A stretch of 64,000 nucleotides of DNA from Deefgea salmonis. GTDB taxonomy: Bacteria; Pseudomonadota; Gammaproteobacteria; Burkholderiales; Chitinibacteraceae. The stretch's first letter is position 1. Each line of letters opens with the position of its first letter. Under the pieces are notes generated by a model. That model saw nothing but the letters and a program-made list of their open reading frames with translations, was not told the origin of the DNA and did no database searches. Both the position numbers and the translations under genes were made by a program. The stretch covers positions 558,001 through 622,000 of the forward strand of contig NZ_JAJAWG010000001.1 in the NCBI RefSeq assembly GCF_020531905.1, in the 5' to 3' direction. Below, piece by piece: positions 18,397 through 27,403 of this stretch.

Positions 18397-18804
18397 ATGG
18401 ATCTAATTGATGTCGGGGAATTGTCTAAGCTCAGCGGCGTGTCCGTTGCGACGCTGCGCTATTACGAAGAAAAAGGCTTGATCCGCGCTCATGCTCGGCA
18501 CGGGCTGCGGCGGCAATATCAACCCGAAACGCTGACTAGATTGTCTTTGATTCATATGGGCAAGTCGGCAGGTTTTACGCTGGATGAAGTGAAGCAAATA
18601 TTTTCACCAGACGGCGAAGTGCAATTGCCACGCGATGCTTTACTCAAACGTGCGGACGATATTAATGAACAAATTGCCCGCTTAGCCAATTTGGGCGAAT
18701 TGCTGCGCCACGTGGCCGATTGTCCAGCGCCAAATCATTTGGCTTGCACACGCTTTCAAGTATTAATGAAGCTAGCAACGCCCAACCCAACAAAGACCCG
18801 CTAA
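18397..18804 (+). CDS. MerR-family transcriptional regulator
   Basis: A 135-residue regulator. Residues 4-24 form the winged helix-turn-helix (VGELSKLSGVSVATLRYYEE), followed by the second wing and a coiled dimerisation helix (about 80-108). The tail has only two cysteines, DCPAPNHLAC, so it lacks the four-cysteine Fe-S ligand set of SoxR; ligand or thiol sensing is possible. The ATG at 18397 is chosen since the HTH begins right after it. It should activate the divergent MFS pump gene through the operator between them. Confidence 0.88.
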   Translation: MDLIDVGELSKLSGVSVATLRYYEEKGLIRAHARHGLRRQYQPETLTRLSLIHMGKSAGFTLDEVKQIFSPDGEVQLPRDALLKRADDINEQIARLANLGELLRHVADCPAPNHLACTRFQVLMKLATPNPTKTR

Positions 18805-18847
18805 GACCACATACATCGAATAACTTCGGCTATTCCATTAAAGAATG

Positions 18848-18880
18848 AAGGCCGCAATTTGATGGCGAGCGGCCTCTTAT
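18848..18880 (+). terminator. Terminator after the MerR gene
   Basis: AGGCCGC (18849-18855) and GCGGCCT (18869-18875) form a GC-rich stem followed by CTTATTTAT. Confidence 0.6.
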
Positions 18881-18989
18881 TTATCTATCTTCGGCATCGA
18901 CACATCGGTCTTTGCAGACATTTTCGGAGAGCAATTTGTAATTATCAACCAGACCAGGGACAGTCCATAATTTTCTAATTGAGTTAATT

Positions 18990-20102
18990 TTAAGATTTAG
19001 TATCTGTATTGCGCCCTACATACCCGATCACCAGATGATTATCCCAGCGCGGCCCAGCCGCCTGTTGAAGCTTCGTCAGTGTGGCAGTGTTAGGCTCGAA
19101 ATGGGCTAAAAAACCACTTTCGCTGCTAATCCAAGCTTGAGCACCATCACTGGCAATGCCCGCAGGACGAGACATCGCAATCGGAGCTAAGGGCGTACCA
19201 TCACTTCGCCAACGCGCCAGCGCATTGCCTTTCAATGCCGAGATTAAAAAAGTATCTCCCACGGCAGCAATACTCGCACCATAACCTTGCAAGCCATCTG
19301 GCTGCGCCGCCACTTGCAATTGCCCTTGGCGCAAAACAGCCAGCAGTGGCGCATTCACGTGGGCAGCCGCATCTCGATATTCGGCTTGCAAAGCGATACC
19401 CAAACTGCCATCGGCGGCGAGGGCAAGATGGCGAATACTGAGAGCAGGATCGGGCAGCACATATTCATTGAGCAACGCGCCTGATGGCCAAGCTAGCAAT
19501 GAGAGCTTGGAATGCATCGCATCAACATTCAGTTTACGCCGTCCAGTCTCTGGCAGCGTTAATATGCCACCATTAGCAATGGCCAGTATATTGCCCTGTT
19601 TTAACCAAATCAATTCATGCGGGCCAATACCATGGCTAGGTATCTCGCCAAGGCGTTTCAACGTATCGGTCGAATACAGGCCCAATACACCTTGCCCCGT
19701 TTCGCCATTATTCTCAGTTGTAATCAGTGTTTTGCCATCGGGCGTCAGAATTGCGTGGCCAAAAAACTGTCGATCAAATTCAGCATCGATCAATTGCAGC
19801 ACTTTGCCCTGTTGCCAATCGACCTTGGCCAGCCAAGACCCCAAACGTCGACTCACAATCATCGCTTGGCCATCACTTAAAGGTACAATCCCGTGGCCAC
19901 GTCCCGGCAAAGTCATCGACGGCGCACCCTTGCTGGTCAGCGAACGGAAAACACCTTGCACCTCGCCGCGGGTATCAGCGTCCCAACTCGCACTCAACAG
20001 CACTCGCTCAATGTCACCCACACTCCGACTCGCCGCCCACGTCGGCAACGGCAAGGCCATCGCGGCCAATTGCAATACAAACTGCCGCCGAGTCAACATC
20101 AA
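18990..20102 (-). CDS. DUF1513 beta-propeller protein of the iron-uptake cluster
   Basis: A 370-residue exported protein with a Tat-like N-terminus (LTRRQFVLQLAAMALPLPTWA) and repeated propeller strands, for example GHAILTPDGKTLITTENN (113-130) and HGIGPHELIWL. DUF1513 (COG3490) proteins are regularly encoded with imelysins and the di-haem oxidoreductase, as here. Its start overlaps the stop of the second imelysin by four bases (ATGA). Biochemical role unknown; a periplasmic part in iron handling is inferred from the operon. Confidence 0.85.
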   Translation of the reverse strand: MMLTRRQFVLQLAAMALPLPTWAASRSVGDIERVLLSASWDADTRGEVQGVFRSLTSKGAPSMTLPGRGHGIVPLSDGQAMIVSRRLGSWLAKVDWQQGKVLQLIDAEFDRQFFGHAILTPDGKTLITTENNGETGQGVLGLYSTDTLKRLGEIPSHGIGPHELIWLKQGNILAIANGGILTLPETGRRKLNVDAMHSKLSLLAWPSGALLNEYVLPDPALSIRHLALAADGSLGIALQAEYRDAAAHVNAPLLAVLRQGQLQVAAQPDGLQGYGASIAAVGDTFLISALKGNALARWRSDGTPLAPIAMSRPAGIASDGAQAWISSESGFLAHFEPNTATLTKLQQAAGPRWDNHLVIGYVGRNTDTKS

Positions 20103-21076
20103 TCGCCATCGCCTTCGGTAAAGCCCAGCGTCAAATCGAGTTTTTCCCCCACTTGAACTTGCACTCGTGCTCTTAAATCAGTAATCGCTTGATGACAAGC
20201 CATCCGCGCCTTAGCGGCGCTTTGGGCTAGATTCTGCGGCAAACTTTCGCAACGTTTTTGTACTTGCTGCATCTCTACGCTAACTTGATCGGCCAATTGA
20301 GCACTACCTTCCGCGCGTAACCGCTGCACCACTGCTTGCAGTGCCAAATTCATGCCGCCCACTTGCGCCATAAATTGTGCGTGACTACTGCCGCTACGCC
20401 ATTCAGCAAATTGCTCTGGCTTCACGCCGTCTGCGGTTGGCATCCGTTTTTGCAAACTGCCCATGCTCGAAAGCAACAGGTTGATGTGCTCGGACAATAA
20501 ATTTTCGCGGAAAAATGGATTTTCTGCCCCGAGTTCGATTCGATAAGTTTGCCACGGCTGATCCAAGAAATGGGCATGACTCGCCACTTGTTGCGCCGTT
20601 TTGCTCAAATAAGCACAACGCGCTGGCTGCTTCAGTTTGGCCAACTGCGCTTTGGGTTGGGCATTACCCCACAACAAATATTCAATCGCTGGCAAACCAC
20701 GGGTAGCGGCGTTGCTGACGTCACCAGTTTGAATGGCGACTTCAATATCATCAGGGCGAGTAGGACGGAAATCAATTTTTCGCCCGATTCGTTCCAGCAC
20801 CATCGGCCCTGCTGGCGCGGCATCCAGTGCACGCCATGCCTTACTGGTCGCCAACCATGTTTGCCGTGCCTGCTCCAAGTTGTGGGCGTTCGTTTGCGCA
20901 CACACTAGATCGACCGACCTCATTAATGCATCAGCAGACTGAGTTAACACGGTATGACGTGGCAGATAGGCTGCATCCAACCAAGCTTGCGACCATACTG
21001 CATCAGGAACTGATGGTTCGGCTTGCGCCACAACGCTCGCGCAGGCAATCGATAAGCCAAGGAAATATCGTTTCAA
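20099..21076 (-). CDS. Imelysin family protein (second copy)
   Basis: A 325-residue periplasmic protein with a signal peptide ending VAQA (residues 1-19). The imelysin fold is indicated by the segment RGLPAIEYLLWG (about 140-151), where the first copy in this operon has GWHAIEFLLWG; the histidine of the GxHxxE motif is thus replaced by proline, a variant common in this subgroup. It probably takes part in iron binding or transfer at the envelope. Overlaps the DUF1513 start and follows the cupredoxin gene after 50 bp. Confidence 0.88.
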   Translation of the reverse strand: MKRYFLGLSIACASVVAQAEPSVPDAVWSQAWLDAAYLPRHTVLTQSADALMRSVDLVCAQTNAHNLEQARQTWLATSKAWRALDAAPAGPMVLERIGRKIDFRPTRPDDIEVAIQTGDVSNAATRGLPAIEYLLWGNAQPKAQLAKLKQPARCAYLSKTAQQVASHAHFLDQPWQTYRIELGAENPFFRENLLSEHINLLLSSMGSLQKRMPTADGVKPEQFAEWRSGSSHAQFMAQVGGMNLALQAVVQRLRAEGSAQLADQVSVEMQQVQKRCESLPQNLAQSAAKARMACHQAITDLRARVQVQVGEKLDLTLGFTEGDGD

Positions 21077-21126
21077 TTGCAGACTCCATTTTTCAAACTT
21101 GGCATCGCGAACGATGCCGAAGCCGT

Positions 21127-21441
21127 TTATTTAACGACGAGTACGCCTTGCGCACTGGCTTTCTCTTCATTGAGTTCGTCAACGAGTGTGTATTCACCCG
21201 CTGCCAACGCCTTCACTTGAATGACTTTGGTTTTACCAGCGGCAATATTTTGTTCAAATATCAGAGGTTTGCTCTCAAATTCCATCAACGTTTTACCCGC
21301 ACTCACCACCATGATCTCAAGCGCTTTGCCGGCAGCTGCTTCCAACCTTAATGGCCCTAATTTGCCATCGGTTGATGTCATCTTCAGTTTGACCACATCC
21401 GCAGCCCTAACCAAACTCGCTGACAACATCAATACTGCCAA
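21127..21441 (-). CDS. Cupredoxin-like periplasmic protein, start uncertain
   Basis: A small cupredoxin-fold protein of about 104 residues (VKLKMTSTDGKLGPLRLEAA, later AAGKTKVIQVKALAAGEYTL), akin to the EfeO N-terminal and P19-associated cupredoxins. No ATG opens this frame well: TTG at 21441 gives a short signal peptide, with the nearest purine-rich site too far upstream. An ATG followed by six As at 21455 is one base out of frame; one extra A would give MKKIRLAVLMLSASLVRAA, a normal signal peptide. Either a TTG start, a real one-base loss, or a sequence error. Confidence 0.7.
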   Translation of the reverse strand: MAVLMLSASLVRAADVVKLKMTSTDGKLGPLRLEAAAGKALEIMVVSAGKTLMEFESKPLIFEQNIAAGKTKVIQVKALAAGEYTLVDELNEEKASAQGVLVVK

Positions 21442-21524
21442 TCGTATTTTTTCATCTCTCTTATTCCATTTATTTGAAAAATATACGACATGAATTTAGC
21501 AAGCGTGGACGCTGATCTTCTGGC

Positions 21525-22934
21525 TTATAAGGAATTCAAAAATACCCACAAATTTTCGCGATCACTCGCACTCAATTTAAGCACCGCTTGTTTACTGGCT
21601 TTCGCTTCACCACCATGCCACAGCACCGCCTCGAGCATATTGCGCGCGCGGCCATCATGCAGGTAGCGCGTATGGCCATTGACTGTTTTCACTAGCCCCA
21701 AGCCCCACAATGGCGGCGTTTTCCACTGCTTGCCATTGGCTTTACCGTCTGGACGATGATCGGCCAAACCTTCGCCCATATCGTGCAAGAGCAAATCGGT
21801 ATACGGATAAATGGTTTGATTCGATAACTGCGGCACGGCGGCAAACTCGCCGGTTTTATAACTTGGCGTATGGCAACTGACGCAGTTGGCGTCTTTGAAC
21901 ACTTGCTTGCCGCGCAGCACGTCGCTAGCATCTGCATCACGGCGCGATGGCACAGCTAAAGTCCGTGAATATAAAATAACCTGATTCAAGATTTTATCCG
22001 ACACTTCAGGCGTGCCGCCCGATGGCGCTCTCAAGCAATCTTTCTGCTTGGGCATGCATTCTTCATGCGGATTCACGCTGGATGTAATCCCAATATCACC
22101 GAGAAACGCACCGGCGCTTTGATGCGCAATACTCGCCACATTGGCTTTCCAACCAAAACGACCCAGCATTTCTTTCTTCGCAAACGCATCAAACACATAA
22201 TTGGGCATGCCGGCGATGCCTTTGCCTTCTTGCTTTTGCCGCTCAGCATTCGCCAGAATATCTGCTTCGGGTATAGCCTCCAACAGCCCAAGGCCGATCA
22301 TCTGCGGGGCAATACGGGGGGAGAGCATAATGTCTTTATGCAAGGGGCCGTAAGCCAGCTTGGTTAATTTGTAGTGCGGGCTTTGCAGGCTATACGGCGT
22401 ACCGTCGGCAAATTGGCCGCTGATTTCCTGATATTTGATTTGCACTTGGCCTTCGGGCTTCACACTCGGAATCGCGCGATTATTAAATTGTCCGCCATAC
22501 ACTGGATCGGGCTTCGGTTCAGGCTGTCCTGGAATCGATAAACGAATCAATAAAGCCATCGGCTGCTCTTGCTGAACACGATTGGCAAAATCTGGCGGCG
22601 CGCCACGGCCATCCAGCGTATGGCAAGCGCCACAAGACTGTGCAATAAAGTGCGGACCCAGGCCATCACGTGCAGCCGTCGACGATGGTGCTTCAACCCA
22701 AGGCTTGGTAAAAAACGCATTGCCGATTTCAAAATCGGTAACTTGATCATCAGTCAAACCCGGCGCAGGCAAGGAAAACGCATTTTTGCCATGATCATCG
22801 GTCGTGCCCATTTCTCCTCCGGGGAATTCTTCGTTCGGCTCAAACAAAGCCAAAATCGCACTGCTTTCATAAGCAAGCACGCTGCCCGCCAATAAACAGC
22901 CCAGAAAAGTCAAAGAAAAACGGTTCAACATCAA
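21525..22934 (-). CDS. Di-haem oxidoreductase (DHOR family, COG3488)
   Basis: A 469-residue periplasmic c-type cytochrome with signal peptide (ending SVLA) and two haem sites, CGACH (near residue 100) and CVSCH (about 350), plus conserved LWGLGLVKTVNGHTRYLHDG toward the end. The family (often called thiol oxidoreductase) is commonly encoded between two imelysins and is thought to handle electrons for iron oxidation or reduction. A hairpin lies in the 106-bp gap upstream. Confidence 0.92.
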   Translation of the reverse strand: MMLNRFSLTFLGCLLAGSVLAYESSAILALFEPNEEFPGGEMGTTDDHGKNAFSLPAPGLTDDQVTDFEIGNAFFTKPWVEAPSSTAARDGLGPHFIAQSCGACHTLDGRGAPPDFANRVQQEQPMALLIRLSIPGQPEPKPDPVYGGQFNNRAIPSVKPEGQVQIKYQEISGQFADGTPYSLQSPHYKLTKLAYGPLHKDIMLSPRIAPQMIGLGLLEAIPEADILANAERQKQEGKGIAGMPNYVFDAFAKKEMLGRFGWKANVASIAHQSAGAFLGDIGITSSVNPHEECMPKQKDCLRAPSGGTPEVSDKILNQVILYSRTLAVPSRRDADASDVLRGKQVFKDANCVSCHTPSYKTGEFAAVPQLSNQTIYPYTDLLLHDMGEGLADHRPDGKANGKQWKTPPLWGLGLVKTVNGHTRYLHDGRARNMLEAVLWHGGEAKASKQAVLKLSASDRENLWVFLNSL

Positions 22935-22960
22935 TTCATTCCATCGTTTTTTAAAAAGCT

Positions 22961-22989
22961 AAAACCCCAGCCTGACGACCGGGGTTTTT
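22961..22989 (-). terminator. Intra-operon hairpin between the first imelysin and DHOR genes
   Basis: AAAACCCC (22961-22968) and GGGGTTTT (22981-22988) pair, leaving a 12-base loop. On the minus strand a U-run closes the stem, so it resembles a leaky terminator lowering expression of downstream genes. Confidence 0.5.
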
Positions 22990-23040
22990 CGAAACTAAAT
23001 CTACGTCTACCTTACTCAGCAAAACACTAAAAAGCTCGGC

Positions 23041-24177
23041 TTATACACCCGTATTTAGACGCTTGATGCCGAGTTCTTTTGCCGCATCAACCAAATATTT
23101 CGACTGCGTTTTCAATGATTCAACCGTCGCCTGTACTCGCTGACGGCCTGGTGCATCTTTTTTACCAATAATTTCTTGATCAAACGGCGCATGAATTGCT
23201 TCAGCTAGCTTCACACTACTGGCGATTTGCTTGCTGGTTGCCTCGGCGACTTCGCTATTTTTTTGCGCTACCAGCGCTTTTAAGCTTGCACCTTCAATTA
23301 CTTCACCACTACGGCGAACATAGCGGCCTTCCCAAGCATTTTGAATCCCCTTCGCGTCGGCCACAATATCGCGGTGCGTATTATCAGAGAAACAAGAATG
23401 TTCATCTTCTTGATTTTGCGTATCCAGCGCGACTTCCATACGCTGGCCTGCCAATTCGCCACGGCTTAGGGTGCCCATGCCGGTAAATATTTTCTTGATG
23501 CTATCCTTTTCGCCCAACACAAATTTGGCGCGATAATTCTTTGCATCCGGCTGCCATTGCTGCGCCACTTTTTGCAAATCGTCGACCACCATTTTCGTTA
23601 CCAATTTCAAATATTGTGCGCGGCGCGCGGCATTAGGTGCGGTCGTGAAATCGGTATACGCACGTTGACCTGGGCCATCTTTATTAAAATCTTGCCCCCA
23701 CAGCAAAAACTCAATCGCGTGCCAACCCGTAGCGATATTTTGCTCGCCGCCGCGTTCGTTCAAGCTACGTAACTTTTGCTCAGTAATGGCGATTTTTGGA
23801 TTATTAATCATCCCGCCTTTCGCCTTACCTTTCACGTAGTCGATATACACTTCATCTAACGGCCAAGCATTAATAAAACCTTCTAAACCTGCTTCATCAT
23901 CAATTGGCCCAGCATAAAAACGGAAGGCTTCAGTTTGCCCATACCATTCCCGTGCCTCGAGCCATGCCACTTGCGCGGCCTTTAAACTTTCGGCACTGGG
24001 CTGAGCTAGAAATACATCCACTGTGCTTTGCAAATTTTTAGCACTCGCTAAACTATCTTGGTAGCTAACGGAAACAATTACGGCGTAGTGCTTCACAACC
24101 TCTTCTTGGGTTAATTCAGCAGCAGATATCCACAGAGAACACGTACTCAACAAGCAAGAAATTACTAATTTTTTCAT
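23041..24177 (-). CDS. Imelysin family iron-regulated protein (IrpA-like)
   Basis: A 378-residue periplasmic protein with signal peptide ending WISAA (1-20). It bears the imelysin signature GWHAIEFLLWGQD (GxHxxE, about 156-168) and EAWYGQTEAFRFYAGPIDD-like residues (83-101). Related proteins (IrpA, EfeO C-terminal domain, ICMP) are iron-regulated and bind iron. It heads a five-gene unit behind two Fur boxes, so it is expected to be induced in iron shortage. Confidence 0.92.
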   Translation of the reverse strand: MKKLVISCLLSTCSLWISAAELTQEEVVKHYAVIVSVSYQDSLASAKNLQSTVDVFLAQPSAESLKAAQVAWLEAREWYGQTEAFRFYAGPIDDEAGLEGFINAWPLDEVYIDYVKGKAKGGMINNPKIAITEQKLRSLNERGGEQNIATGWHAIEFLLWGQDFNKDGPGQRAYTDFTTAPNAARRAQYLKLVTKMVVDDLQKVAQQWQPDAKNYRAKFVLGEKDSIKKIFTGMGTLSRGELAGQRMEVALDTQNQEDEHSCFSDNTHRDIVADAKGIQNAWEGRYVRRSGEVIEGASLKALVAQKNSEVAEATSKQIASSVKLAEAIHAPFDQEIIGKKDAPGRQRVQATVESLKTQSKYLVDAAKELGIKRLNTGV

Positions 24178-24339
24178 TTAACTTTGTCCGATATTTTTAT
24201 GCTATTAACCCACCAAGCAATGACAAGCTTCGCTTTAAAAGCAGAAGGTAAAGGCATCGGCATCAAGGCAGAAGAATTGAACTTGAAATATTCGATGCAC
24301 TTACACATTTAATTTTATTCATAACCAGAAATTCAGTAT

Positions 24340-24354
24340 TGAGAATCATTTTTA
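24340..24354 (-). promoter_or_regulatory. Fur box 1
   Basis: TGAGAATCATTTTTA fits the 7-1-7 Fur consensus (TGATAATNATTATCA) well in its left half and loosely in its right half. It lies 163 bp upstream of the imelysin start. Confidence 0.6.
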
Positions 24355-24377
24355 TTAAATTCAAAATATACACAAAT

Positions 24378-24392
24378 TGAGAATCGATTTCA
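24378..24392 (-). promoter_or_regulatory. Fur box 2
   Basis: TGAGAATCGATTTCA shares the first eight bases with Fur box 1, 38 bp away. Two boxes are consistent with tight iron repression of the imelysin operon. Confidence 0.65.
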
Positions 24393-24521
24393 ACTAAGCT
24401 GTGCTACGTAGCAAGTTCGGTGAAAATCTAACAAAAAAAAATTTAAACACGCGTTAAAACCGAGTAGCACGAGGTTTTCGCCAGTAATATGGGGCTAAAT
24501 GTGGGGGCAGGATCGACAGAC

Positions 24522-24551
24522 AACAAAAAAGCCCTGAATAATCAGGGCTTT
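24522..24551 (-). terminator. Terminator downstream of tRNA-Ser
   Basis: AAAGCCCTGA and TCAGGGCTTT form a perfect 10-bp stem with loop ATAA; on the minus strand a T-run follows. Confidence 0.8.
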
Positions 24552-24563
24552 AGTTTTAATTTG

Positions 24564-24653
24564 TGGCGGAGAGAGGGGGATTCGAACCCCCGACAGGAAT
24601 TAACCTGTGGCCGCTTTCCAGGCGACTAACTTAAACCACTCATACATCTCTCC
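24564..24653 (-). tRNA. tRNA-Ser (GGA)
   Basis: The minus strand folds as a class II tRNA with acceptor GGAGAGA/TCTCTCC, long variable arm, T-loop GTTCGAATC and encoded CCA. The anticodon loop reads CTGGAAA, giving GGA, which decodes UCC/UCU serine codons. It is 90 nt long. Confidence 0.95.
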
Positions 24654-24740
24654 GCAAGAGAGGCCGAATCATACCGAAGACACCCCTGAATGGCAAGCGC
24701 GGCGCGGGATTAATTCAAATCCGGTGCTCGCTCAGCCTAA

Positions 24741-26261
24741 TCAAACTTCAGTGACTGGGATTTTACCAATTTTGGCTTGCCACTCTTTTGGTGCCGTGGC
24801 ATGCACGGATGTGCCATTGGAATCCACGGCGACGGTAACAGGCATATCGACAACGTCAAATTCGTAAATCCCTTCCATGCCCAAATCGGCAAAGCCCACT
24901 ACGCGGCTGGCCTTGATCGCTTTCGACACTAAGTACGCAGCGCCGCCAACGGCCATTAAATACACCGACTGGTGTTTTTTGATGGCATCAATCCCAGCCG
25001 GGCCGCGCTCGGCTTTACCGATCATGCCCAGCAAGCCAGTTTCTGCCAGCACTTGCTCGGTAAATTTATCCATTCGCGTGGCGGTGGTTGGGCCGGCCGG
25101 CCCGATGATTTCATCACGCACGGCATCGACTGGGCCAACGTAATATATAAAGCGCCCAGCAAAATCCACTGGCAGCTTCTCGCCTTTATTGAGCATATCG
25201 ACCATGCGCTTATGTGCTGCGTCGCGCCCAGTCAGCATTTTGCCATTGAGTAGCAGCGTTTGGCCGGGTTTCCAGGTTGCAACTTCTTCGCGTGTTACCG
25301 AATTCAAATCAACGCGGGTGGCGGCGCTGGACGGCGTCCAAGTGACATCGGGCCAGTCTTCCAATTTAGGCACTTCCAATACCGCAGGGCCTGAGCCATC
25401 GAGCGTGAAGTGCACATGGCGCGTTGCCGCGCAGTTAGGAATCATCGCCACTGGCAAGCTAGCGGCGTGCGTTGGGTAGTCTTTGATCTTCACGTCAAGT
25501 ACCGTCGCCAAACCACCCAAGCCTTGCGCGCCAATGCCTAGCGCGTTGACTTTTTCGTACAACTCAACACGCAATTCTTCAACACGATTTTGCGGGCCAC
25601 GGGCGATCAATTCGTGAATGTCGATTTCTTCCATCAACGCTTCTTTGGCCATCACCATGGCTTTTTCGGCCGTGCCGCCAATGCCAATCCCCAGCATGCC
25701 CGGCGGGCACCAGCCTGCGCCCATCAAGGGTACGGTTTTCAGCACCCAATCAACGATCGAGTCTGAAGGATTGAGCATGACAAATTTGGTTTTGTTTTCC
25801 GAGCCGCCGCCCTTGGCTGCGATATCAATCTCCACCGTACAGCCCGGCACGATTTCATAGTGAATCACCGCTGGCGTGTTGTCCTTGGTGTTTTTACGTA
25901 AGCCTGCTGGATCCATCAAAATCGACGCGCGCAATTTATTGTCGGGGTGCAAGTAAGCACGGCGTACGCCTTCGTTAATCATGTCCGTCACGCCCATCGT
26001 CGCGCCGTCCCACTGCACGTCCATCCCAACGCGAACGAACACCGTCACAATGCCAGTATCTTGGCAAATGGGGCGATGCCCTTCGGCGCACATGCGGCTA
26101 TTGGTTAAAATTTGCGCGATGGCATCTTTGGCAGCGGGGCTTTCTTCTAATTCATAAGCCCGACCCAAAGCTTGGATATAATCCTTTGGGTGATAGTAGC
26201 TGATGTATTGCAAGCTATCTGCAATGCTGGTGATGAGATCGTCTTGGCGAATCTTACTCAT
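24741..26261 (-). CDS. fumA: Class I fumarate hydratase (4Fe-4S)
   Basis: A 506-residue iron-sulfur fumarase converting fumarate and malate in the TCA cycle. Cluster cysteines are visible in PICQDTGIV, VPGCTVEIDIAAKGG and IPNCAATRH; the C-terminal half has the swivel domain with RDAAHKRM and VGPVDAVRDEIIGPAGPTTA. The start at 26261 (MSKIRQDD) is chosen because GGAG lies six bases upstream. It stands alone between tRNA-Ser and a Nudix gene. The single-chain form could also be labelled FumB. Confidence 0.95.
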   Translation of the reverse strand: MSKIRQDDLITSIADSLQYISYYHPKDYIQALGRAYELEESPAAKDAIAQILTNSRMCAEGHRPICQDTGIVTVFVRVGMDVQWDGATMGVTDMINEGVRRAYLHPDNKLRASILMDPAGLRKNTKDNTPAVIHYEIVPGCTVEIDIAAKGGGSENKTKFVMLNPSDSIVDWVLKTVPLMGAGWCPPGMLGIGIGGTAEKAMVMAKEALMEEIDIHELIARGPQNRVEELRVELYEKVNALGIGAQGLGGLATVLDVKIKDYPTHAASLPVAMIPNCAATRHVHFTLDGSGPAVLEVPKLEDWPDVTWTPSSAATRVDLNSVTREEVATWKPGQTLLLNGKMLTGRDAAHKRMVDMLNKGEKLPVDFAGRFIYYVGPVDAVRDEIIGPAGPTTATRMDKFTEQVLAETGLLGMIGKAERGPAGIDAIKKHQSVYLMAVGGAAYLVSKAIKASRVVGFADLGMEGIYEFDVVDMPVTVAVDSNGTSVHATAPKEWQAKIGKIPVTEV

Positions 26262-26376
26262 TATATGCTCCGTGGGGTCCAGTTTTACGCCCAAATTGTA
26301 GCGTATCCTGCGGCACTACCGATCATCGGTCTGCTAGATATTTCACCTACATCGTTAAATTTAATTTTTAGAGCTC

Positions 26377-27171
26377 ATGATGCCAACGATCGCCCACTAC
26401 CTTGCGCAACAACCAGTGTTTAATCCTACGGGATTACTGCCGTTTTATTTCGGCAGTAATCAGCTTGGCTGGGTTGAGCCGGAAATCGCATCGATATTAT
26501 GTAGTCAGACTCAAGACTGGAAAATAAATCAGCAAACACTCTATCTTGACAGCCTGCAGCCAGAGCAGGCCATGCACACGGCAGCCAAAATGCTGCAGCA
26601 GCAAGGCTTAATCCAAGGTTGGCGTAATGAGCAGTACGGGGTCTATGCCCCCAACTCGAATAGCGCCGCCGATTTTACTCAGCCTCTATTGGCATTAGAG
26701 CGCGCCGCTTTTCGCCGCTTTGGCCTACTCAGCCGCGCAGTACACATCAACGGCTACTACCCCGATGGCAGCTTATGCATTGCAAGGCGAGCGAAAACCA
26801 AGAGTATTGACCCAGACCGATTAGACAACATGGCCGCTGGCGGCATACCCCATGGTGAAGATCCTAGAGATTGTGCAATCCGCGAATTATTTGAAGAAGC
26901 GGGTTTTAAATCCCAATTCAGCACTGCGCTGGTATTGCAAGAAACCATCCTAATGCAACGCAATGAAATCGATGGCACTCACCGCGAGCTACTGTATTGC
27001 TTTGATTTGGCATTGCCAGCCGATTTTATACCGCACAATCAAGACGGCGAAGTCGCCGCTTTTTATCGTATGTCGCCAGCACAAGCGATCAACGATCTTA
27101 GCCAAATGACTTGGGATGCCGGCGTGGTGACGGCTCGTTTTTTACAGCGACAGCAATTTCAGTGCTTGTGA
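26377..27171 (+). CDS. Nudix hydrolase with DUF4743 N-terminal domain
   Basis: A 264-residue protein: residues 1-120 form a DUF4743-like domain, and 120-260 the Nudix fold. The Nudix box begins GGIPHGE (about 151) and ends RELFEEAGF, matching GX5EX7REUXEEXGU. Related proteins act on oxidised thiamine diphosphate analogues (Tnr3-like) in eukaryotes and plants; the bacterial substrate is unproven. It stands alone, divergent from fumarase. Confidence 0.85.
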   Translation: MMPTIAHYLAQQPVFNPTGLLPFYFGSNQLGWVEPEIASILCSQTQDWKINQQTLYLDSLQPEQAMHTAAKMLQQQGLIQGWRNEQYGVYAPNSNSAADFTQPLLALERAAFRRFGLLSRAVHINGYYPDGSLCIARRAKTKSIDPDRLDNMAAGGIPHGEDPRDCAIRELFEEAGFKSQFSTALVLQETILMQRNEIDGTHRELLYCFDLALPADFIPHNQDGEVAAFYRMSPAQAINDLSQMTWDAGVVTARFLQRQQFQCL

Positions 27172-27403
27172 TCGTAATAAAACCCTAGACCAACACGAAT
27201 ACCTAATTTGCGTGTCGCGTAATTGACGTAAAACTAATCTAGTCACCAACTTATTAATTAAATAACAAAAAATTAAGGCAAAATAGCTAAAAAATAAAAA
27301 CCAGCCAATTCATTTAAAAATAATTTCTCATATATTATTTTTTTCAGCTCACGCGAAATGACATAAATAACGCTAAAAAAGCAGAGCAGCAGGAATACAA
27401 ACC

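Larger units (their letters stand above)
24178..24563. other. Intergenic region between imelysin operon and tRNA-Ser
   Basis: Nearly 390 bp without a gene. It holds the two Fur boxes and the tRNA-Ser terminator. The section 24400-24500 has GTGCTAC (24402-24408) and GTAGCAC (24464-24470) as an interrupted inverted repeat with no known function. Confidence 0.5.

Noticed and set aside
20403-20942. Several overlapping forward and reverse frames inside the second imelysin gene
   Set aside because: All lie within the well-supported imelysin gene and show no family motif.
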